From assembly GCA_016183655.1 (NCBI GenBank), contig JACPEH010000008.1, positions 310,001 to 374,000 of the forward strand: 64,000 nt of DNA. The letters are read 5' to 3'. Below, piece by piece: positions 10,814 through 19,578 of this stretch (positions are counted from its first letter, which is position 1; every line of letters starts with the position of its first letter). The position numbers and the translations under genes were made by a program. The notes under the pieces were generated by a model that saw nothing but the letters and a program-made list of their open reading frames with translations, was not told where the DNA came from and did not search any database. This DNA comes from Rhodocyclales bacterium. Lineage in GTDB: Bacteria; Pseudomonadota; Gammaproteobacteria; Burkholderiales; Rhodocyclaceae.

Positions 10814-11209
10814 CTACCCGGCGACGACCGCGAGCAGGCCGCGCGGATCGCGCGTCAGCGCCACCGAGACGATGTAGCCGAACGCCGCCAGCGCGGCGAC
10901 GAACCACGCCGCGCGCTGCGCCTTGGTGCGCCCGCGCTTCAGCGCCATCATGCCGAAGACTATATAGGCGAGCAGGCCGAAGAATTTTGCGGTCAACCAC
11001 GGCAGCACGAAGGGATACTGCGCGCTGATCACCGCCATCGCCAGCGCGCTGCCGAGCAGCACCGTGTCGACGACATGCGGCAACACCTTCAGCAGGCGCT
11101 TCCCGAGCAGCGGCGAATCGTTGAGCATGAGCAGGCCGCGCAGGAAGAAGCCGGTGCCCGACAGCAGCACGGCGGTGACGTGGATGTGCTTGAGGATCAG
11201 ATAGCTCAT
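10814..11209 (-). CDS. SirB family membrane protein
   Basis: MSYLILKHIHVTAVLLSGTGFFLRG... matches SirB-type small membrane protein. Confidence 0.75.
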   Translation of the reverse strand: MSYLILKHIHVTAVLLSGTGFFLRGLLMLNDSPLLGKRLLKVLPHVVDTVLLGSALAMAVISAQYPFVLPWLTAKFFGLLAYIVFGMMALKRGRTKAQRAAWFVAALAAFGYIVSVALTRDPRGLLAVVAG

Positions 11210-11213
11210 TGAC

Positions 11214-12422
11214 CTACCCCGGCCGCCCATCCGGGCGCGGCTTCAGGAACATCGACAGGTGCACGCGGCCCCACATGCCGAATACCGCCAGCCAGCCGAG
11301 CGCGCTCAGCCAGACCGGGCTGAAGGCGCCGAGTTCCGTGAACCACTCGCCGCCGAGGCGCAGCAGCACCACCCCCTGGAACAGCCAGAACAGACGCCAA
11401 GCCCAGACGTCGGAGGAAATCAGCCGCCCGGAATGGCCGAGCGTCACCCGCGTCGCCATGCCGATCAGGATCGAGCCGAAATAACCAACGGTCAGCGCGT
11501 GCAGCGGCGCGCGGCCGCCCCAGCCGTTTCCGCTCAGCAGGAACAGGCTCTGCACGGCGAACAGCAGCAGCGCGATGCCGAGCCAGACGCTGGCCAGGTG
11601 GTGCATCGCCAGCAGGTGCGAGACGAAGGCCTTGCGCAGCTGCCAGCGCCACGACAGCCAGAGCACGGTGGCGCCGCCAAGCAGGTCGGGCGGCCACAGC
11701 CAGGCACGCAGCTCGGCCACCGCCAGCGCGGCATGCGCGGCGCAGCAGCCGAGGACGATCCAGTACGTGGCGCGGCCACGGTATTCGTCGTAACCGCGGA
11801 TGACGCTGCCGGAGAAGAACGGCAGCATGCGGTAGGTGACGGTGAAGAACACCGGCACCAGGAACAGCCACAGCCCGGCCTCGATCGCCGCCGCGACCAG
11901 TCCCGGGTGCGTGAGGGCGATGCCAGCGGCGAAGGCGAGCAGGCCGACGATGCCGCACGCCAGTGCGACAAGGACGACCCAGGCGTGCGTCTTGTGCTCG
12001 CTGATCGAGCTGCGCACGGCGGCAAAGAGCGCGTACCAGCCGAGCCCCCAGCCGGCGGCGACGACGACCATGCCGAGCGGAATCAGCGGCGCCGCGAAGA
12101 GGCCGGCGTAGAAGAGCAGCCAGCCGGCGACGAGCAGGAAAAAGGCCGGCACGTATTGCCGCTGTTCGAGCGGCCCCTGCGCCACCCACTTCGGCAGCGC
12201 CGTCATCAGGAAGCCGAAGATGAAGAAGGTGAACAGCCCGTACAGCATCAGCGCCGCGTGCAGCCAGGTCGCCGGCACCGGCCACGATAGCGGCGTGTAC
12301 AGGCCGGCGTAGCGGGCGCCGAGATCGAACGCCCAGAAGGCCATGCCGAGCAGTGCCTGCAGCGCGCCGGCGAAGAACATCACGCGGTGCGGGGCGGCGA
12401 AGAAGACCGGGCGCAGGTTCAT
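11214..12422 (-). CDS. nnrS: NnrS family membrane protein
   Basis: MNLRPVFFAAPHRVMFFAGALQALLGMAFWAFD... polytopic, HALTVGYFGSILIGMATRVTLGHSGR. Confidence 0.88.
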   Translation of the reverse strand: MNLRPVFFAAPHRVMFFAGALQALLGMAFWAFDLGARYAGLYTPLSWPVPATWLHAALMLYGLFTFFIFGFLMTALPKWVAQGPLEQRQYVPAFFLLVAGWLLFYAGLFAAPLIPLGMVVVAAGWGLGWYALFAAVRSSISEHKTHAWVVLVALACGIVGLLAFAAGIALTHPGLVAAAIEAGLWLFLVPVFFTVTYRMLPFFSGSVIRGYDEYRGRATYWIVLGCCAAHAALAVAELRAWLWPPDLLGGATVLWLSWRWQLRKAFVSHLLAMHHLASVWLGIALLLFAVQSLFLLSGNGWGGRAPLHALTVGYFGSILIGMATRVTLGHSGRLISSDVWAWRLFWLFQGVVLLRLGGEWFTELGAFSPVWLSALGWLAVFGMWGRVHLSMFLKPRPDGRPG

Positions 12423-13747
12423 GCCCGCCTCCCGACGCCGGCTTCTGCCAGCCCGAGCTCCGCCAGCCGGGCGTCGACCAGCGCCGCATGCCGGCGATAG
12501 ACGCCGAGCGCGGACAACAGGTTGATCGCCAGCAGTACCGCCGACGCGACCATCGCCAGCCCCGCCGGGCGGGCCAGCCCGGCGGGCCACAGCACGCCGC
12601 CGGCGAGCAGCGCGCAGGCGGCGAAATGCACCCGCATCTGGCGCTGCATCGGCGCTTCCGCCAGCACCGCCTTCATGTTCGGGGCCACCACCTTGCCCCG
12701 TCCGCGATTCTGCAGATGCAGCCAGACCAGGAAGGGCACGACCTTGTAGAGCATGCCGATGATCACCGACATGTAGCCGCCGGCCAGCACGAGCACGCCG
12801 AACAGCAGCGGCCATTCGTCGCGCTCGCCGAGCGCCGGCACCAGCGCCACCAGTGCCCACAGCGCGCAGGCCGCCAACCCGCTCTGCATCGCCCCGCGCC
12901 ACAGGCGCTGTGTCGTATCCGGCCGGGCGCGCTTGCTGCGCGCCTGCAGCCACAAGGTCATCGCGCAGAAGACGGCGGCGATCCACACCAGCAGCGCCTG
13001 CAGCAGGCCGGCGAGTACGTCATGGCCGAACAGCACCGCCGGCGTCGCCAGCACTGCCACGGCGAGCAGCGACCCGCCGAAAAAGCGGCTGAACCAGTGC
13101 GGATAGAGCGGCGTCAGCTGGAACATCGGCACGACGACGTAGGCCACCGCCGAGAGCAGGCCGAGCCCCCAGCCGGCAAGCCCCCAGCCGGCGTGCGCGT
13201 GGATCGTCTCGACCATCGGCAGCGACCAGCTGCCGCCCATGCCGCCGGCCAGTGCGATGCCCAGGGCGAGGACTGCGGCCAGCGACAGCAGCGCGACCTT
13301 CAGCCCGGTGATCGTGGCGCTGGTCGGCGGCACCCCGCGCAGCGACAGCGCCGCCATCAGGATGAAGCAACCGACGCCGGCGCCGAGCAAGGCGGCGGCC
13401 GGCACGAAGCCGGAGAACCAGCCGAGGAAGCTGCCGGCGAGGCACAGCACCCCGGCCAGCAGCAGCGCATGGACGATACGCGCGACCCACAGCGGATGGC
13501 TCAGGTTGGCGCCGGCAACCACCGGCAGGATCTGGATCATCGCGCCGAGCATCACCTGCAGCACGAAGCCGAGGGCCACCAGGTGGGTCAGCGCCAGGGC
13601 GCCCGGCGTCCAGCGCGAGAGCAGCGCCTCCGGCCCCGCCACCAGCAGCAGGAGACCGGCGAGCAGCGCGAACAGCGGTGCCGTGAGGAAGAAGCGAAAA
13701 GGCGCCGCCATCGGCGGCGCCTGCTCGAACGACAGGATGGCCTGCAT
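12419..13747 (-). CDS. Polytopic membrane protein of uncharacterised function, NnrS-associated
   Basis: Full-length hydrophobic ORF, many TM segments and conserved-looking His residues; ATGA overlap with nnrS. Confidence 0.75.
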   Translation of the reverse strand: MQAILSFEQAPPMAAPFRFFLTAPLFALLAGLLLLVAGPEALLSRWTPGALALTHLVALGFVLQVMLGAMIQILPVVAGANLSHPLWVARIVHALLLAGVLCLAGSFLGWFSGFVPAAALLGAGVGCFILMAALSLRGVPPTSATITGLKVALLSLAAVLALGIALAGGMGGSWSLPMVETIHAHAGWGLAGWGLGLLSAVAYVVVPMFQLTPLYPHWFSRFFGGSLLAVAVLATPAVLFGHDVLAGLLQALLVWIAAVFCAMTLWLQARSKRARPDTTQRLWRGAMQSGLAACALWALVALVPALGERDEWPLLFGVLVLAGGYMSVIIGMLYKVVPFLVWLHLQNRGRGKVVAPNMKAVLAEAPMQRQMRVHFAACALLAGGVLWPAGLARPAGLAMVASAVLLAINLLSALGVYRRHAALVDARLAELGLAEAGVGRRA

Positions 13748-13760
13748 GGGCGTTAACCCG

Positions 13761-13997
13761 TCACGCGTCGGCGTGCCAGATCAGGATCTCGACGGTCCCG
13801 TCAACCAGCTGCTCGGCCTCGTGCGCAAAGCCGTTGTTGGCCAGCGCCTTGTACAGCGGATACGGCTCGCGATAGAGCAGCAGCAGCAGCTTCTCGCCCT
13901 TGGGCAGGCGGTCGAGCGCATCCATCGTCAGCACGAACGGTTCCGGCGGCTCCAGTCCGCGCGCGTCGATCACCCGGTCGCTTTTCGGGTGCTTCAT
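13761..13997 (-). CDS. DUF2249 domain protein
   Basis: VIDARGLEPPEPFVLTMDALDRLPKGEKLLLLLYREPYPLY... typical DUF2249. Confidence 0.8.
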   Translation of the reverse strand: MKHPKSDRVIDARGLEPPEPFVLTMDALDRLPKGEKLLLLLYREPYPLYKALANNGFAHEAEQLVDGTVEILIWHADA

Positions 13998-14446
13998 GCG
14001 CCGGCTCCGGGCATCTCGGCGCGCAGCTGCGGCACCAGGGTTTCCGCTTCGTAGGCCAGATGCTGGTCGCACATCGGATAGAGGATGTTCTCCTCCTTCA
14101 TGTTGTGCTGCTGCATCATGATCAGCAACGTCTCGGCGTTGCCGGCATAGTCGTCGGCATTCTTCGCCGCCAGCGCGTCGGCTGCGGCCTGCATCAGTTC
14201 GCGCATCTGCACGTGCTCGCTGCGCATCACCTGCGTCGGCCCCATGCTCATGCCGGTCTTGCGCTCGAAGGCGGGAAACAGCAGCGACTCCTCGGCCGCG
14301 AAATGCTGCAGGACGCTTTCGTGGAAACGGGTAAAGCAGGCGCCGGCGGCCGTCCAGTCGCCGTCGGCGACGGCCTGCTCGACCTCGGCGAAGACGTCAT
14401 CGCAGCGGCGATGGTCGTCGGTCATGAAATCTCTGATGGTGGTCAT
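13994..14446 (-). CDS. Hemerythrin HHE domain protein
   Basis: MTTIRDFMTDDHRRCDDVF...HFAAEESLLFPAFE...HNMKEENILYPMCD. Confidence 0.87.
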   Translation of the reverse strand: MTTIRDFMTDDHRRCDDVFAEVEQAVADGDWTAAGACFTRFHESVLQHFAAEESLLFPAFERKTGMSMGPTQVMRSEHVQMRELMQAAADALAAKNADDYAGNAETLLIMMQQHNMKEENILYPMCDQHLAYEAETLVPQLRAEMPGAGA

Positions 14447-14502
14447 CTCGGGGAGCCCTGTTGTTGGTCGGGCCATTGTCAGATTCCCCTGCTCCGGGGG
14501 CA

Positions 14503-14516
14503 TTGACTGAGATCAA
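14503..14516. promoter_or_regulatory. FNR box upstream of hemerythrin-nnrS operon (TTGACTGAGATCAA)
   Basis: 9/10 match to TTGAT-N4-ATCAA; minus-strand GACAAT about 35 bp from the box centre. Confidence 0.75.
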
Positions 14517-14545
14517 AAAGGGCCGCCGCCCCCTGGGGGGGCGCC

Positions 14546-16297
14546 TCACTTTTCGAGGACGTAGGTGCCGGGTGCCGCGCCGAGGTCGGGGTAGCCGCGC
14601 GCCGTCGGCGACAGCGGCGCGACCAAGGGCCCGCACTGCGGACGCAGCCAGGCGGCCCAGTCCTCCCACCACGACCCCGGCTTTTTCTCCGCCCGCTCGA
14701 ACCAGTGCTCGAAGTGCTCGTTGCGCTCGGGCGCGCCGACCCAGTAGCTGCGCTTGGGCGGATGCACCGGCGGATTGACGATGCCGAGGATGTGCCCCGA
14801 GGTGGACAGCACGAAGCGCACCGGCGCCTTGACGTTCACGTACTTGCGGACGCGGTAGCACTGACGCCACGGGGCGATGTGGTCGTCCTCGGCGGTCACC
14901 GCGTAGAGCGGCTGCGTGATGCGGTCGAGGTCGATCGGCTCGCCGGCCAGCGTCAGCGCATCGCGCTTCATCAGGTTGTTGTTGAGGTACATCTCGCGCA
15001 GGTAGAAGGAATGCATCGCCTGCGGCATGCGCGTCGTATCCATGTTCCAGAACAGCACGTCGAACGGCGGCAGCGGCTCGCCGTACAGGTAGCTGTTCAC
15101 GAAATAGTGCCAGATCAGGCTGTTCGAGCGCAGCATGCGGAAGCTGGAGGCCATCTCGCTGCCGTCGAGGTAGCCCTTCTTGGCCATCGACTGTTCGAGC
15201 CAGCGGACGCTGCCTTCGTCGATGAAGACCTCGATGTCGCCCGGCTTCGAGAAATCGGTCAGCGTCGTAAACAGCGTCCAGCAGGCGACCGGCACCTTGT
15301 CCTTGCCGTAGTGCCGGTTGGCCCAGGCCATGTAGGCGGCGACCAGCGTGCCGCCGATGCAATAGGCGGCCAGCGCCACCCGCGGCACCTTGTGCAGCTT
15401 GCAGACGAAGCGGACCACCTCGTCGGCGCCTTCGCGCAGATAATCGTCGAAGCTGACGTTGGCCATCTCCGGCGGCGGATTCTTCCAGCTGGTGATGAAG
15501 ACCGAGAAGCCCTGCGCGGTCAGCCAGCGGACCAGGCTCCTCTTCGGCGTCAGGTCAAGAATGTAGTACTTGTTGATCCACGGCGTGACGATCACCAGCG
15601 GCGTCTGGTGCACCTGCTCGGTGCTCGGCGCGTAGTGGATCAGTTCGAGCAGCCGATTGCGGAAGACCACGCGCCCCGGCGTCGTCGCCAGGTCGGTGCC
15701 GACCTTGAAGGCGTCCTCCTCGACCATGCGCACGTTCTTCGCCTGCACGTCGCGCATGAAGTACTTCAGCCCCTGGCGCAGGCTGTCGCCCTTGCTGTCG
15801 ACGAACTTCTTCATCGCCACCGGGTTGGTCCAGAAGAAATTGGTCGGCGCCATCGCGTTCAGCCACTTGCGGAACCAGAAGGCGGCGCGCCGGCGCTCCT
15901 TGTCGGACAGCCCCGGCGTCTCGTAGCACATGTCCTCGAGGCGGTGCGTGAAGGCCAGGTAGGATTCCTTGACGATGTCCCAGGTCGCCGATTCCTTCCA
16001 GACCGGGTCGGCGAAGCGCGTGTCGTCCTCGTTCGGCGACACCACGTCATCGCTCTCGAACCCCATCGCGCGCCGCATGACGTGCGTCTGCAGCGCGAGG
16101 ACATCCTCGGACAGCGAGGTCAGCGCCCGCGCCAGCTCCTGCGGGTGCATCAGCCAAGCCATCTGGGCATTGAGCATCGAGGTGGTGACACCGAAGGGAT
16201 CAACCTGCTTTTCGATCGCGTTGGTCACTTCCTCGACCGGGCAACTGTCGTTCAGATTCACCCCGCGACGGCTGCGCGAACCGTTTGCGTTACTCAT
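14546..16297 (-). CDS. phaC: Class I poly(R)-hydroxyalkanoate synthase
   Basis: Lipase-like box AAYCIGGT, TPWINKYYILDLTP, SGHILGIVNPP. Confidence 0.93.
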   Translation of the reverse strand: MSNANGSRSRRGVNLNDSCPVEEVTNAIEKQVDPFGVTTSMLNAQMAWLMHPQELARALTSLSEDVLALQTHVMRRAMGFESDDVVSPNEDDTRFADPVWKESATWDIVKESYLAFTHRLEDMCYETPGLSDKERRRAAFWFRKWLNAMAPTNFFWTNPVAMKKFVDSKGDSLRQGLKYFMRDVQAKNVRMVEEDAFKVGTDLATTPGRVVFRNRLLELIHYAPSTEQVHQTPLVIVTPWINKYYILDLTPKRSLVRWLTAQGFSVFITSWKNPPPEMANVSFDDYLREGADEVVRFVCKLHKVPRVALAAYCIGGTLVAAYMAWANRHYGKDKVPVACWTLFTTLTDFSKPGDIEVFIDEGSVRWLEQSMAKKGYLDGSEMASSFRMLRSNSLIWHYFVNSYLYGEPLPPFDVLFWNMDTTRMPQAMHSFYLREMYLNNNLMKRDALTLAGEPIDLDRITQPLYAVTAEDDHIAPWRQCYRVRKYVNVKAPVRFVLSTSGHILGIVNPPVHPPKRSYWVGAPERNEHFEHWFERAEKKPGSWWEDWAAWLRPQCGPLVAPLSPTARGYPDLGAAPGTYVLEK

Positions 16298-16332
16298 CAC
16301 ACACCTTTGGGATCATTGTCGTTGGCGCTTCA

Positions 16333-17727
16333 TCATAGGACTGTTTCCGACCGGTAGCCGGGAATTTCGACGTGCTGCCAGCCCAGCCGGGAACGGATCA
16401 TCTCGGCGAAAGCCTCGGCGGCCGAAGGTTCGCCATGGACCACGAAGGTGCGTTGCGGCGGCTGCCGGAAATTCCGCAGCCAGCCCAGCAGCGCCGCCTG
16501 GTCGGCGTGTGCGGACAGGCCGCCGATGGTATGGACCGCCGCCCGCACCGGCACCTGCTGGCCGAAGATGCGCACCGTCTTCGCGCCATCGACGAGGCGG
16601 CGCCCGAGCGTTCCGGCCGCCTGGAAGCCGGTGATCAACACCGCGCACTCCGCGCGCGGCAGGTTGTTGAGCAGGTGGTACTTGACCCGGCCGGCCTCGC
16701 ACATGCCGCTCGCCGAGAGGATCACCGCCCCTTCGCGGACGTCGTTCAACGCCATCGATTCGAGCACGTCGGCGACAAAGTGCACGTCGAGCTGGTGCAC
16801 GTGGCGACGCTGCCAGTCGATCAGCTCCCGCGTTTCCGCATCGAGCAGCGCCGCGTGATGCAGCGTGATCTGCGTCGCCGCCTTGGCCATCGGCGAGTCG
16901 ACGTAGAGGCGCATCGGCGCCAGCCGGCCGGCCCGGATCAGCCCGGCGAGGACATAGATCAGTTCCTGCGTGCGGCCGACGGCAAAGGCCGGGATGATGA
17001 TGTTGCCGCGCCTCTCCTTCAGCGTACGCCCGAGGACCTCGACCAGCTCGTTCTCGGTCTCCTGCAGCGAGCGGTGCAGGCGATTGCCGTAGGTCGATTC
17101 GACCACCAGCACGTCTGCTTCGCGCAGCGGCGTCGGGTCGTTGATCACCGGCCGCCCGGGCTGGCCGATGTCGCCGGAGAACACCAGCTTGCGGCCGCCG
17201 ACGCGGATTTCGATCATCGCCGAACCGAGAATGTGGCCAGCGTCGAAGAAGCGCACCTGCACGTCAGGGTGCGGGAAAAACGCCTCCTGGTAAGCCACCG
17301 GGCGCAGGTGCTTGAGCGCATCCATCGCCTGCGTCACCGAGTACAGCGGCTGCGGCGTACCGCGCAAGGACGCGTTGCGCCGATGGCGATGGCGCAGCTC
17401 CCACTCCGCTTCCTTTTCCTGGATATGGGCGCTGTCGAGCAGCATCACCTTGAGCAGGTCGATGGTCGCCGCCGTCGTGTATACCGGCCCCTTGTAGCCG
17501 AGCATCGTCAGCCGCGGCAGCAAGCCGGAGTGGTCGATGTGGGCATGCGTCAGCAGCACGAAATCGAGCTGGCGCACGTCGAAGGGCAGCGCATGCAGGT
17601 TCTTCTGGCGGGCATCGGCGCCGCCCTGGAACATGCCGCAGTCGACGAGAAAGCGAAGCCCCGGCCCGCTGACCAGGTAGCAGGAACCGGTCACCTCGCC
17701 GGCGGCACCGAAGAACTGGATATTCAT
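16333..17727 (-). CDS. MBL-fold (beta-CASP/RMMBL) RNA endonuclease-like protein
   Basis: LTHAHIDHSGLLPRL, FDAGHILGSAMIEI, GLSAHADQAALLGWL, VHGEPSAAEAFAEMI. Confidence 0.88.
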   Translation of the reverse strand: MNIQFFGAAGEVTGSCYLVSGPGLRFLVDCGMFQGGADARQKNLHALPFDVRQLDFVLLTHAHIDHSGLLPRLTMLGYKGPVYTTAATIDLLKVMLLDSAHIQEKEAEWELRHRHRRNASLRGTPQPLYSVTQAMDALKHLRPVAYQEAFFPHPDVQVRFFDAGHILGSAMIEIRVGGRKLVFSGDIGQPGRPVINDPTPLREADVLVVESTYGNRLHRSLQETENELVEVLGRTLKERRGNIIIPAFAVGRTQELIYVLAGLIRAGRLAPMRLYVDSPMAKAATQITLHHAALLDAETRELIDWQRRHVHQLDVHFVADVLESMALNDVREGAVILSASGMCEAGRVKYHLLNNLPRAECAVLITGFQAAGTLGRRLVDGAKTVRIFGQQVPVRAAVHTIGGLSAHADQAALLGWLRNFRQPPQRTFVVHGEPSAAEAFAEMIRSRLGWQHVEIPGYRSETVL

Positions 17728-17763
17728 GGTGCACAGATTGTTGCACCAAACGCCGGCGCCTGT

Positions 17764-17777
17764 TTGATTTCAGTCAA
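17764..17777. promoter_or_regulatory. FNR box upstream of universal stress protein gene (TTGATTTCAGTCAA)
   Basis: 9/10 match to TTGAT-N4-ATCAA, 68 bp upstream of the usp ATG. Confidence 0.72.
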
Positions 17778-17844
17778 TTCCGGGCTACGATGCAGGCATG
17801 TAGTGCAATCTGCAGAATTCAGGAAATCCCGAGGGAGAAACGCG

Positions 17845-18288
17845 ATGTTCAAGCATATTCTGGTACCGACCGACGGCTCCGAACTGTCGCAGGAAACGGC
17901 CCGCCGTGCCGTCGCCTTCGCCAAGGAAGCCGGGGCGCGCGTCACCGCCTTCTACGCCAAGCCGGAGTATCCGGTGACCTATTACGGGGAAGGCGCGCTG
18001 ATCGACCCGACCACGCCGGAAAAATTCGCCGAACTGGCCGAGCAACAGGCGCAGCAGGTGCTCGGCTTCGTCGAGCAGGCCTGCGCCGACGCCGGCGTCG
18101 CCTGCAGCAAGCTGGCGCTGACCAGCGACATTCCCTACGAGGCGATCATCCAGGCCGCCGACCAGTCGGGTTGCGACCTGATCTTCATGGCGTCGCACGG
18201 TCGCCGCGGCTTCAGCGGACTGTTGCTCGGCAGCGAGACCAACAAGGTGCTGACACACTCGAAGATCCCGGTCCTCGTCTACCGCTGA
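17845..18288 (+). CDS. Universal stress protein (UspA family)
   Basis: MFKHILVPTDGSELSQETARRAV..., MASHGRRGFSGLLLGSETNKVLTHSKIPVLV. Confidence 0.93.
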   Translation: MFKHILVPTDGSELSQETARRAVAFAKEAGARVTAFYAKPEYPVTYYGEGALIDPTTPEKFAELAEQQAQQVLGFVEQACADAGVACSKLALTSDIPYEAIIQAADQSGCDLIFMASHGRRGFSGLLLGSETNKVLTHSKIPVLVYR

Positions 18289-19013
18289 GACGCCCCCGCC
18301 GGCACGATCCGGGCGAGTTCCCGGGCGCTGCCGGCGTCGCAAACGACCAGCGCCTCCAGCTGCCCGATCAGGTAGTACTTCTTCAGCAGGAAATCGACCG
18401 GGCGGGCGTGCGTCGCCTTCCAGAACGTCGAGCTCTCGGCATGCGCCGGCGCCGCCAGCCGGGCGATCGCCACCAGGCGCAGCGCCGTATCGCCGGCCGC
18501 CGGCACGGCCGGGCGGACGACGAACTCCGGCGTGTCGCGCCGATAAAACGCCTGCGGGTTGTCGAAGGCGAGGAAATAGTCGTGGCGCCGTTCGACGCGC
18601 GTACGCTGCGGCACGCCGATCTTCTCTTCCTGCACGTAGGCTGCGCCCTCCTCGCTGAACGACTGCAGCGGCAGGAACTTCCACCGGTAGTAGTCCTCGG
18701 CCTCGGGGCGGGCCTGCGGCTGCCAGCTCCAGCCTTCGGCGATATCGTTGAAGGCCATGCCGTAGCGCAGGCTGCCGTCGGCCTCGCGGGAAAATTCGGC
18801 GCTGGCGGCCAGGTCGACCTCGACCGCGACACGCTGCCCGGCATGCAGCGCCGGCGACGGCGCGCGCAAGCGGGCGTACCACTCCGCCGCCGCCGGCAGC
18901 GGCGCGCACGGTGCGTCCACGGGCTCGGCCGCGCCCGCAGGCGCGACAGGGAGCAGCGACAAAAAAAGAACGGCGACCGAAGTCGCCGAAAACGAATGAA
19001 GAAGGAGACGCAT
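18279..19013 (-). CDS. Secreted/periplasmic protein of unknown function
   Basis: Signal-peptide-like N-terminus MRLLLHSFSATSVAVLFLSLLPVAPAGAAE; no family recognised; 3' end overlaps usp convergently. Confidence 0.65.
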   Translation of the reverse strand: MRLLLHSFSATSVAVLFLSLLPVAPAGAAEPVDAPCAPLPAAAEWYARLRAPSPALHAGQRVAVEVDLAASAEFSREADGSLRYGMAFNDIAEGWSWQPQARPEAEDYYRWKFLPLQSFSEEGAAYVQEEKIGVPQRTRVERRHDYFLAFDNPQAFYRRDTPEFVVRPAVPAAGDTALRLVAIARLAAPAHAESSTFWKATHARPVDFLLKKYYLIGQLEALVVCDAGSARELARIVPAGASQR

Positions 19014-19079
19014 CGCCAAATGACGTCAACACCGCACATGCGGCAAGACACATCCTAGGCGACCGGGGGCGGCACCAAT

Positions 19080-19093
19080 ATGATCTGGATCAA
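19080..19093. promoter_or_regulatory. FNR box for the secreted unknown (minus strand TTGATCCAGATCAT)
   Basis: 9/10 match; minus-strand TAGGAT at 19057-19052 at class II spacing. Confidence 0.65.
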
Positions 19094-19578
19094 CGTTTTT
19101 CGCTTGCCGCCGGGGATTGCAGCAGCTCGTGACAAAACTCCTGCAGTTTTTCCCAGGCCGCTTCCAGATTGGCGCCGGCGGCGGCGCTGAGCGCCTCGCC
19201 CAGTTCGAAATGCTCGCCGCGCACGCACAACACGTGCGCCGGTGGCGCCTCCTCGCCGACGACGCGGCGGTAGACGGCAAGCACCGCCACCGGGGTAATC
19301 GCGTGCGTGCTGTGCCCCGGCGTATCGTCGGCGGCCAGCGGCAGCAGCGTGTACGGCCCCGGCGTCTCCGTTCCGGCATCGATGAACAACGCGGCGCGGC
19401 GCCCCTGCAGGTCGAGCGCGTGTTCGACCTGGAACTGGAAATCCTCGATCAGCTCGAAGCGCTCGGCCAGCCCCTCCGCCGCCAGCCAGGCGTCGAGCCG
19501 GGCCAGCAGCAGCGGCCCGAGCGCGTCGTCGCCGCGGCTCGGATTGCCGCAGGCCAGGATGACGAACGGCGCCGTCAC
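19090..19578 (-). CDS. hoxW: Hydrogenase maturation protease
   Basis: VTAPFVILACGNPSRGDDALGPLL...; GTG start overlapping hoxH stop. Confidence 0.87.
   Translation of the reverse strand: MTAPFVILACGNPSRGDDALGPLLLARLDAWLAAEGLAERFELIEDFQFQVEHALDLQGRRAALFIDAGTETPGPYTLLPLAADDTPGHSTHAITPVAVLAVYRRVVGEEAPPAHVLCVRGEHFELGEALSAAAGANLEAAWEKLQEFCHELLQSPAASEKR

Noticed and set aside
17764-17777. FNR box driving the MBL-fold gene on the minus strand
   Set aside because: Class II spacing would place the TSS about 2 nt before the ATG; the usp side is a better fit
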